Source: Variovorax sp. dw_308 (GTDB lineage Bacteria > Pseudomonadota > Gammaproteobacteria > Burkholderiales > Burkholderiaceae_C). From it: DNA of 64,000 bases. Below, piece by piece: positions 18,086-25,169 of this stretch. The DNA lies in the NCBI RefSeq assembly GCF_019207085.1, contig NZ_JAATOM010000019.1, forward strand, positions 62,001-126,000. The letters are read 5' to 3'. The notes under the pieces were generated by a model. The model was not told the DNA's origin. It searched no databases and saw only the letters and a program-made list of their open reading frames with translations. Made by a program: the position numbers and the translations under genes. Within the stretch, counting starts at the first letter, position 1. Each line of letters starts with the position of its first letter.

Positions 18086-18551
18086 TCATCTTCTCCGCTG
18101 CTTCCAGCACCGATTCCACAATCTGCGTGTAACCGGTGCATCGGCACAGGTTGCCATTCAGGGCCATGCGCACCTCGTGCGCTGTCGGGTGCGGGTTGGC
18201 TGTCAGCAACGCACACGACGCGATCAAGAATCCCGGCGTGCAGTACCCGCACTGCAGCCCGCCGCATTTCATGAAGCTCTCCTGCAAGGGATGCAATTCG
18301 CCGCCCAGCGAAAGGCCCTCGACGGTGGTGAGGTCACAGCCGTCTGCCTGCACTGCAAGCGACAGGCAGGACTTCACGACTTCGCCATCCACCAGCACAG
18401 AGCAGGCACCGCACACGCCGGTCTCGCAGCCACGTTTGGTACCGGTCAGGTTCAGGTCGTCTCGGATGAAATCGGACAGCATGCGGCGCGCGGGCACCTC
18501 TGCACGTTGGAGTTCGCCGTTGACGAGGAGTTGAATGGTGTGTTTGCTCAT
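18075..18551 (-). CDS. [2Fe-2S] small subunit of a xanthine-dehydrogenase-family hydroxylase
   Basis: A 158-residue iron-sulfur subunit with both expected clusters. The plant-ferredoxin-type cysteines are in GCETGVCGACSV and SCLS (residues ~40-65). The helical-domain cluster is in CGYCTPGF and CRCTGY (~100-140). It transfers electrons from the molybdenum site to FAD. Size and motif spacing are normal. It overlaps the FAD-subunit gene by four bases and the CoxG-like gene by 11, indicating translational coupling. Confidence 0.93.
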   Translation of the reverse strand: MSKHTIQLLVNGELQRAEVPARRMLSDFIRDDLNLTGTKRGCETGVCGACSVLVDGEVVKSCLSLAVQADGCDLTTVEGLSLGGELHPLQESFMKCGGLQCGYCTPGFLIASCALLTANPHPTAHEVRMALNGNLCRCTGYTQIVESVLEAAEKMNGN

Positions 18552-19429
18552 GCTGTCGCCAAGCCGAACACGTCGGCAATCGTCCTTCGGCTGATGACGC
18601 GGACCATGTCCCGGCGAAATTCCTCGGAGCCGCGTGCATCCGAGATGGCGGAAATCTCCGCCGCCACGATGTCGGCTGCGTCTGCGGCGACCTGTGTCGT
18701 GACCGTCTTGCCGGCGAGAAACGCCTCCGCCCTGGTGAGGCGCCGGGGCACCGACACGGAAGCGCCCACGACGATGCGCGCTTCGTGGCAGTGGCGGCCG
18801 TTTCGCCGAGTCATGAGCGCGACGCTTGCAAGTGGACGGTGCTCTGCGGCCGTCCGCAGGAAACGCGTGTACTGGCCACTCGCATCGGCGCTCAATAGCG
18901 GCACGCGTATCTCGATCACCAGTTCATCCGGCGCCAAGGCAGTGGCGTAGAAGTCCACCAGAAATTCGTCGATCGACAGCACGCGTTCCCCCCTGGTGCT
19001 TGCCACAACGACTTGTGCGCCATGCGCGAGGAGACATCCCGGCGGGTCGGTGGAGGGGTCCGCGTAGCAGAGATTGCCACCAAGGGTGCCCTGGTTGCGC
19101 ACTTGCGGATTCGCGACCTGGGCGGCCATTGCCGCGAGCACCGGATAGTGCACCCGCACAAGCTCCGAGCGGGCCACCTCGGAGTGTTTGACCAAGGCGC
19201 CTATGCGAAGGCCGCGTCCCGGGTCGAACGTGAGGCCGCGCATGCTCCGGATGTTGGCGACCGACACCACATGCGTAGGTGAGACCATGCGCTGACGCAG
19301 CGCCAGCATCAAGGCAGTTCCGCCGGCCATGACCCGCGCCTGATCACCCAGGTCGGCGAGCATGTGGCTGGCCTCCGTCACGGACGCAGGCTGCAGGAAG
19401 TCGAAGTCATGCATGTCGCGCACTCTCAT
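18548..19429 (-). CDS. FAD-binding medium subunit of a xanthine-dehydrogenase-family hydroxylase
   Basis: A 293-residue CoxM-like subunit. The FAD-binding motifs are AGGTALMLALRQR (residues ~36-48) and TLGGNLCYADPSTD (~115-128), both standard for the family. The C-terminal CO-dehydrogenase flavoprotein domain follows. It accepts electrons from the [2Fe-2S] subunit. Its start overlaps the end of the large-subunit gene by 23 bases, giving the order large, FAD, FeS, CoxG in one operon. Confidence 0.93.
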   Translation of the reverse strand: MRVRDMHDFDFLQPASVTEASHMLADLGDQARVMAGGTALMLALRQRMVSPTHVVSVANIRSMRGLTFDPGRGLRIGALVKHSEVARSELVRVHYPVLAAMAAQVANPQVRNQGTLGGNLCYADPSTDPPGCLLAHGAQVVVASTRGERVLSIDEFLVDFYATALAPDELVIEIRVPLLSADASGQYTRFLRTAAEHRPLASVALMTRRNGRHCHEARIVVGASVSVPRRLTRAEAFLAGKTVTTQVAADAADIVAAEISAISDARGSEEFRRDMVRVISRRTIADVFGLATA

Positions 19430-21701
19430 TGCGACTGCGCAGCGCTGCCAGAACCCTTTCCGGTGTGATCGGGAGGTGGGTCATGCGAATGCCGACGGCG
19501 TCATAGACCGCGTTGGCGATGGCTGCGGCGCCCGGGAGAATGGCCGTTTCGCTCGCGCCCTTGGCGCCGTAGGGGCCGTTCGGATCCATGGACTCGACGA
19601 TGCCGCTGCGCAGCTCGGGCAACGCGTCGGGCGTCGGCATCGTGTAATCGGCGAAATTGCCGTTCGCGATGCGACCATCCTCCAGCTTGAGGTGCTCGTA
19701 CAGTGTCCAGCCGATCGCCTGTGCGGCCGCGCCGTTGCTCTGGCCGTGTACCGCTTGCGGGTTGAGCGCCTTGCCGCAGTCATCAGAGACGAAACTGTCG
19801 ATCACTGACACCTGACCGGTTTCCACATCGACCTCTACCTCCACGGCTTGCGCTGCGTATGAATACGCGGGGGCAATGTTGCCCATCAGGGTTTTCTTGT
19901 CGAACATCCGGGTCTGCGCGTCCCAGGAGCCGCTCACCTGAATGCCCTCACCGCCATCCCGCCAGATGTGGTTGCGGGCGAGCTCGGCGAATGTGACCTT
20001 GCGCTCCGGTTCCTCCCGAACACGCACCGCGCCGTTCCAGAGTTCCAGGTCCGTTTCCAGCACGACCAGTTGCCTTGCGGCCTGCGCGAGCAGTTTGTCT
20101 CGCGCCGCCCGAGCCGCGACGATCGCGGCATTGCCTGCGGTGATCGTGACGCGCGATGCCAATGATCCAATGGCAAAGGGCGCGGAATCCGTATCAGGCT
20201 GGACGATGTGGACGCAATTCAGGCCGACATTCAACTCGTGCGCGACGACCTGCGATATGACCGTCATCGCGCCCTGCCCCATGTCCGCTTCCGCCGAATG
20301 GATGATAGCCTTGCCATCTTCGTTGATCTTGATGACCACGGAGGAGCCGTCCCAGTCGCCGATGGTTCGATTGCCGCTGACATGCATCGCGGCGGCAAGC
20401 CCGATCCCGCGCCGCTTGCTGCCTATTCCCGGCTTTGTTCGCCTCTCCTTCCAGCCAATGGCGTTCGTGCATTGGGTGAGGCACTCCTGCAGACCGGTGC
20501 TGCCGATCTTCCAGCCGTGGACGGAAGTCTCGCCCTGCCCGATCGCGTTCAGGCGGTGGACGTCGAGCGGATCCAGCCCGAGCTTCAGGGCCATCGTATC
20601 GATGTGGCTGTTGAGCGCGAACAGCATCTGGGTGCCACCAAAGCCGCGGAACGCGCCATGCGGCGGCGTGTGGGTGTACACGAGGGAAGCGTCCGAGCGA
20701 ACGTTGGCAAGGCGGTGCATGTTGTCGCTCCGCATGGCGCTCACGTGCATGACTTCCGCCGACAGGCCGCTGTAGGCGCCGCAGTCCGCCAGGATGCGCG
20801 TGTCCTTGCCCAGGATCCTTCCGTCGCGGTCCATCGCCAGCTTGAGAGTGATGCGTTCCGGCACGCTGCTGCAGCAGGCGAGGAAGTCCTCGAGCCGATT
20901 GTTGACCAGGCGCACAGCCTTGCCTGTACGAAGCGCAAGCAATCCCGCAATCAGGCTGTTCGCATCCTCGATGATCTTGCCGCCGAAACCTCCTCCAGTC
21001 GTCGCCTGGATCACGCGCACCTGGGACACTGGCAACTCAAGCGCTGACGCAAGCCGCGCGCGCACAAGGAAGGCGGTTTGCGTCGATGTCCACACCTGCA
21101 GCCGGCCGTCCGGGTCCATTTGCGCCACGGTGGCCATCGGCTCCATGTAGCCGGGATATTGGGCGTGCGTGGTGTAGGTTTCTTCGAAAACGAGGGCAGC
21201 GTCGGCGAACGCCGCGTCCACGTCGCCGCGCTCGAAGTTGATCTCGTGCGAGATGTTGCCGCGGCCCGGATGAATTCCCGGGGCGCCATCTGCCAACGCC
21301 GCCTCGACTGTGAGCAGTGCGGGAAGCTCTTCGTACTCGACCTTGATGAGATCCAGAGCGTCGCGTGCGATTTCTTCGGAATCGGCAGCTACAGCCGCCA
21401 CTTCTTCGCCGGCGAATCGAGCTACGCCTTCCGCGAGGATGCGCCGTTCCTTGTGATGAACGCCCCAGCACACTCGGGGACCGTCGGCTCCGGTAACCAC
21501 CGCCTTGACACCTGGCAAGGCCGACGCCTGGCTGGTGTCGATACTCAGGATCCGCGCGTGCGGATGCGGGCTTCGCAAGACCTTGCCGTGCAGCATCCCG
21601 GCAACCTTGATATCGCCTGCGTAGAGTGCCCGTCCAAGCACCTTGGCCCGAGCGGTGACTTGGGGCACAGACTTCCCGATGGTTGAGTTGCTCATGGCCA
21701 T
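19407..21701 (-). CDS. molybdopterin-binding large subunit of a xanthine-dehydrogenase-family hydroxylase
   Basis: A 764-residue catalytic subunit. Motifs seen: TTGGGFGGK near residue 234, GAFRGFGGTQ near 350, MGQGAMTV near 475, and the catalytic glutamate motif GAKGASE near 725. The active-site loop GAFRGFGG is not the AYxCSFR loop of true aerobic CO dehydrogenase, so this is a hydroxylase of an aromatic, N-heterocyclic or aldehyde substrate rather than a CO oxidiser. The substrate is not readable from sequence. The ATG directly follows the stop of the Bug receptor gene, so the receptor and enzyme are one operon, suggesting uptake and hydroxylation of the same compound. Confidence 0.9.
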   Translation of the reverse strand: MAMSNSTIGKSVPQVTARAKVLGRALYAGDIKVAGMLHGKVLRSPHPHARILSIDTSQASALPGVKAVVTGADGPRVCWGVHHKERRILAEGVARFAGEEVAAVAADSEEIARDALDLIKVEYEELPALLTVEAALADGAPGIHPGRGNISHEINFERGDVDAAFADAALVFEETYTTHAQYPGYMEPMATVAQMDPDGRLQVWTSTQTAFLVRARLASALELPVSQVRVIQATTGGGFGGKIIEDANSLIAGLLALRTGKAVRLVNNRLEDFLACCSSVPERITLKLAMDRDGRILGKDTRILADCGAYSGLSAEVMHVSAMRSDNMHRLANVRSDASLVYTHTPPHGAFRGFGGTQMLFALNSHIDTMALKLGLDPLDVHRLNAIGQGETSVHGWKIGSTGLQECLTQCTNAIGWKERRTKPGIGSKRRGIGLAAAMHVSGNRTIGDWDGSSVVIKINEDGKAIIHSAEADMGQGAMTVISQVVAHELNVGLNCVHIVQPDTDSAPFAIGSLASRVTITAGNAAIVAARAARDKLLAQAARQLVVLETDLELWNGAVRVREEPERKVTFAELARNHIWRDGGEGIQVSGSWDAQTRMFDKKTLMGNIAPAYSYAAQAVEVEVDVETGQVSVIDSFVSDDCGKALNPQAVHGQSNGAAAQAIGWTLYEHLKLEDGRIANGNFADYTMPTPDALPELRSGIVESMDPNGPYGAKGASETAILPGAAAIANAVYDAVGIRMTHLPITPERVLAALRSRNESARHA

Positions 21702-22688
21702 CTACTCGGCGCTGATATGCAGGTCACGAATGACCTTTCCCATCACCTGGTACTCGTGGGCATTTGTCTTCCGCAACACGTCAGGCGAACCGCCAACCGG
21801 CACGGCGCCGAACTGGGTCAGCTTGGCCTTGACATCGGACTCGGCCAGGATGGCGTTGAGGTTGGTGTTCAGCATCTGGATGGCGTCGCTCGGCGTCCCC
21901 TTGGGCGCGAAGAAGCCGTTCCACGCTCCGACCACGACATCCTTGTAGCCAAACTCGGTCAAGGTGGGGACGTTCGGGGCAAGGGAAGAGCGCTTGGCGT
22001 CGCCGATGGCCAACGGCGTCAGACGGTTGGTCGCGACATAGTCGCGGACGATGCCCAGCGTGACCCATGCAGTGCTGACGTGGCCCGCAACGACGTCGGT
22101 GACGGAAGGCGCCACACCCTTGTACGGGACGTGCATGATCTTCACGCCAGCGGCGGAGTTGAGCCACTCGCCGACGATGTGCATGGGCGAGCCCGCCCCG
22201 GGGCTGGCGTAGCTCAGGGGCTTGCCGGCCTTGGCTGCAGAGATCATGCCGGGAATCGTCTTGATGTCGGGATCGGGGTAGGCCACCAGGACCAGGGGCT
22301 GCGTGCCGATCTGGATCACTGGCTCGAACCCGTTCAGCACGTCGTAATTCGATGACGGGCCGAGCTTCATCACCATGGGGGCGGTGGTGAACGGGTTCGG
22401 CGTGAACAGCAGGGTGTAGCCGTCGGGATGCGCACGGCTCACGTAGCTGTTGCCGATGGTGCCACCGGCGCCTGGTCGGTTGTCGATCAAGACGGGAGTG
22501 TTCAGGCGTGCCGAAAGTTTTTCGCCCAGCATGCGTGCGATGGAATCGGTGTCGCTACCGGCGGGGTACGAGACCACGATGGTGATCGGCTTCGAGGGAT
22601 ACGCCTGGGCCAGCGCTGAACCGCAGGCCCAGAAAGCACACGTCAGGAAGACAGCGAACAAGCTGAAAAGTCGGCGTGAAGCAGGCAT
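21702..22688 (-). CDS. Bug/TctC-type periplasmic solute receptor
   Basis: A 328-residue protein with a clear signal peptide (residues ~1-27, ending GSALA). The mature start YPSKPITIVVSYPAGSDTD is typical of the Bug family, as are the later RPGAGGTIGN and YKGVAPSVTDVVAGHV. Bug receptors bind small carboxylates for tripartite tricarboxylate or other carriers and are strongly expanded in Burkholderiales. It is the first gene of the hydroxylase operon, preceded by GAGGAG and by a promoter overlapped by two palindromes. Confidence 0.93.
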   Translation of the reverse strand: MPASRRLFSLFAVFLTCAFWACGSALAQAYPSKPITIVVSYPAGSDTDSIARMLGEKLSARLNTPVLIDNRPGAGGTIGNSYVSRAHPDGYTLLFTPNPFTTAPMVMKLGPSSNYDVLNGFEPVIQIGTQPLVLVAYPDPDIKTIPGMISAAKAGKPLSYASPGAGSPMHIVGEWLNSAAGVKIMHVPYKGVAPSVTDVVAGHVSTAWVTLGIVRDYVATNRLTPLAIGDAKRSSLAPNVPTLTEFGYKDVVVGAWNGFFAPKGTPSDAIQMLNTNLNAILAESDVKAKLTQFGAVPVGGSPDVLRKTNAHEYQVMGKVIRDLHISAE

Positions 22689-22706
22689 ACAAGCACTCCT
22701 CGAGTT

Positions 22707-22772
22707 GTTCCACCTATGGAACGTTGGTTTGTCGGTGAACCAAATGATAATCTCTTATTGAGAAGTCAACAA
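22707..22772 (-). promoter_or_regulatory. promoter and twin palindromic operators of the hydroxylase operon
   Basis: Read on the - strand: -35 TTGTTG (22767-22772), 17-base spacer, -10 TATCAT (22744-22749). Immediately downstream are two adjacent inverted repeats: TTGGTT/AACCAA (22724-22743, 8-base loop) and GTTCCA/TGGAAC (22707-22722, 4-base loop). They lie over the expected transcription start, where a MarR repressor would act; a marR gene is divergent next door. Confidence 0.6.
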
Positions 22773-23029
22773 GACAATTTCGGTTCTGTTAGCGTTCGGA
22801 TCGGGTAAACACTGACGATGCGGCTCATCGACCTCGTGCGCACAAGTTGAGCGATCAGGGCGTCCGTCGGCCCGCGAGTGAAGGGCCCGAATAGTTGCTT
22901 CAGCGCGGGTTCGCATTTGCGGCTACGTTTATTGCAGCGCGGGAGTACGGGACCATCGCGCCTCCCGGTGAGCGATGCTGCTTGCACCGGTGCTACGCCA
23001 CGTGCTGCCTTTGGTCGGGAGCAAGAGGC

Positions 23030-23599
23030 ATGTTGACTGTGAAAGAATATCTCTCTGCTATGAGTGCCTCGTCAAAATCTAAATCGACTCACCCCTGCAA
23101 TCCGAAAAAATCCCCATGGGACGACCTGGATGCCGATGGAAAAGGGCTCTCCGTTACTGACTTCCTTACGACCCAGGTCATCAATACCGGGAATGCATTG
23201 CGCAAGCGCATTACGCTGAGCTACGCAAAGCAGTTCGGCATGTCGCCGGCGGAGTGGCGAATCTTGTCGGTGCTGGCCCATGCGCGGCGTATGGACTTTT
23301 CCCAACTCGCTCTTTCCGCTTCAACCGACAAGGGCTCCTTGGTCCGGATGCTTCGCAGCATGCAAGGCAAGGGCTTCTTGACGACGGTCAGCGAAGGGGC
23401 CGGATCTCAAAAGAAAGTTACCTGCACGATTTCACCGAAGGGCGCCGACCTTTACGACCAGGTGATGCCGATCGCTCGTCGTCGGCAAGCTGAAATGCTC
23501 CTGGAGTTGGCACCGGAACATCGTCGCGTCCTTTACCACTCGCTTGGCAGGCTGTTGGAGCTCTGCGGTCCTCAAGACGACGACTCCCACGACGCCTAG
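23030..23599 (+). CDS. MarR-family transcriptional regulator
   Basis: The ATG at 23030 gives 189 residues; ATG 23060 is an alternative and neither has a strong ribosome binding site. The winged helix-turn-helix is recognisable: FGMSPAEWRILSVLAHARRMDFSQLALSASTD with recognition helix DKGSLVRMLRSMQGKG, and wing residues around KKVTCTISPKGADLY. A charged N-terminal tail of ~50 residues precedes it. MarR proteins are dimeric repressors released by aromatic or phenolic ligands. Divergent placement from the Bug-hydroxylase operon with palindromes between them makes it the likely controller of that operon. Confidence 0.9.
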   Translation: MLTVKEYLSAMSASSKSKSTHPCNPKKSPWDDLDADGKGLSVTDFLTTQVINTGNALRKRITLSYAKQFGMSPAEWRILSVLAHARRMDFSQLALSASTDKGSLVRMLRSMQGKGFLTTVSEGAGSQKKVTCTISPKGADLYDQVMPIARRRQAEMLLELAPEHRRVLYHSLGRLLELCGPQDDDSHDA

Positions 23600-23722
23600 C
23601 GTTGCCCCGGCGCGCGACCTATTGATCGACCTGCGGTCTACCCTCATACGCCCTCGCAACATGCCGCTGCCTCCGTTGCGCAGCACACCGTTCGCTACCA
23701 TTGCGCGTTGTTGATCAGGCCG

Positions 23723-24409
23723 TCACCTTCGGATTCTGGAGATGTCGATGGCCGCGCAGAGTTCTTCGTACTCGGTCAGGTCCACGCCCAGGGCGCCAAA
23801 CCATTGGTCGAAGTGCAGGTCCAGTGCGTCGCTGCAGGGATGCTTGCCCCTGTGATGACGAATGAAGTCTTTGCGGTGCTGCACCTTGTCCGCGATGAGC
23901 ATGTGCTTCACGGCTTCGATAGGGCCGGCGGAAGGATAGCCATTGGACTCCATGCGAAGGCCTTCATGCGAGCGTTGCGCCCTGCTGGTTGGCCAGGCAT
24001 TGGCCCTGCTGCGGAATTCCATGACCAGCAGGATCACGAACGGGTCCGCGTCGACGCTGTTCATGAAATCCTGGCCGTGGTGAATCAGGTCCTCGTCCGC
24101 TTGGAACAGTGGGTGCAGGCAGAATGCACGCATCGCAGCCTCCGTGGCGTCGAGTTCGCTCAGGATCATCAGCCCCTCGTCGATGCGCTGCAGGAGCGCG
24201 ACCCCTGAGCCTTTCGCGACCCTATCGGCGTAGTGCGTCCGGATGGCCTAGTACTCGGGCGACCAGGTGGCACGAAGGATGTCCTCTGCAACGATCAAAG
24301 CGGTAACTCCATCTGCGAATTGTCCGCGATCGCCATGTCGCTTCTCGCGCGATTTGGACCAGGCGATTCGCGCCGCGATGTCGTGAGGCAGAGTCTGCCA
24401 ACCGTGCAC
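23723..24409 (-). pseudogene. hypothetical protein interrupted by an in-frame amber codon
   Basis: Reading back from the stop at 23723, an intact 148-codon frame starts at 24169 (ILSELDATEAAMRAFCLHPL). The same frame continues upstream with protein-like sequence (ALIVAEDILRATWSPEY, then TAG at 24248-24250, then AIRTHYADRVAKGSG) to a GTG at 24409. The whole frame would encode 228 residues with one amber codon at position 54. The C-terminal part (DPFVILLVMEFRSRANAW, MLIADKVQHRKDFIRHHRG) looks conserved but I do not recognise the family. Either the gene is dead or the shorter product from 24169 is made. Confidence 0.45.
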
Positions 24410-24503
24410 TGGCGACCCTTCCGAATCGCGCGCAGACTGCGACGCAAATCGCCTGACTTACCGGAGCTATCCTTTCCCTTCAACTTTCACGAGGAATCTC
24501 AGT

Positions 24504-24785
24504 TTGAACAAGACCGAACTTATCGCCGCGATCGCAGCCGACGTGGATCTCAGCAAGGCCGAGGCGGCCCGCGTTCTGGAATCAGTGCTCGAAAACTTGA
24601 CCAAGGCCCTGGCGCGTGGGGAGACTGTGCAAGTGATCGGATTTGGCAACTTCACGGTGGCGAGCCGCCCCGAGCGTGCTGGCCGCAATCCGTCGACGGG
24701 TGAACAGATGACGATCAAGGCGAGCAAGTCGCCGAAGTTCACAGCAGGCAAGGCACTGAAGGACGCCGTCAACGCTTCCGCATAG
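24504..24785 (+). CDS. hupB: HU-family DNA-binding protein
   Basis: A 93-residue HU protein with TTG start; GAGGAA lies eight bases upstream. The diagnostic features are NKTELIAAIA at the start, GFGNFTVASRPERAGRNPSTGE in the DNA-binding arm (residues ~47-68), and KASKSPKFTAGKALKDAVN at the end. HU bends DNA non-specifically and compacts the nucleoid. Full-length and unremarkable in sequence. On a mobile element it may support recombination or replication of the element. Confidence 0.95.
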   Translation: MNKTELIAAIAADVDLSKAEAARVLESVLENLTKALARGETVQVIGFGNFTVASRPERAGRNPSTGEQMTIKASKSPKFTAGKALKDAVNASA

Positions 24786-24938
24786 TCGTTCGCGACCTGG
24801 ATCGGCTCCGTGACAATCCTCAGCGAGGCCCTTGACGCGACCCGCCAACGCGGGTGTCGACCGGTCAGAAGCAGCGCTCCCGCAGGGGCATCGGCAAGAC
24901 GCCACAACGGTCAATCTCGCGGGCGCGTGGTGAGGTCG

Positions 24939-25169
24939 ATGCAGTTGCTGACCACTCTCGCAGGCGCCCCCTTTGCGGGGAGATATTTTCAAGACAGTCC
25001 CGCATCTCTGCACGGCGAGCGTCTTGATGCACGGGCAGACGCGCGCGTCAACGCCGCGAACGACGCGACGCGCATCCGCTTCGGTGCCGCGGCCGGCTTG
25101 CTTGAGGTGACTGGCGCGTACCATTTCCGGCCACTCCACTCTCTAGCGAAAATCCTCCTTCATGGCTGA
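24939..25169 (+). CDS. small protein of unknown function, paralogue of the one at 30082
   Basis: A 76-residue frame starting at ATG 24939 (GAGGT just upstream) and overlapping the SNF2 gene start by eight bases. The segment GERLDARADARVNAANDATR and following RFGAAA matches, residue for residue at many positions, a second small protein at 30082-30303 (GERSDAREVAPISAADEAAQ, RFGAAA, later RPLH). Two diverged copies retaining the same frame argue that both are real. Function unknown; no membrane or cysteine motif. Confidence 0.5.
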   Translation: MQLLTTLAGAPFAGRYFQDSPASLHGERLDARADARVNAANDATRIRFGAAAGLLEVTGAYHFRPLHSLAKILLHG

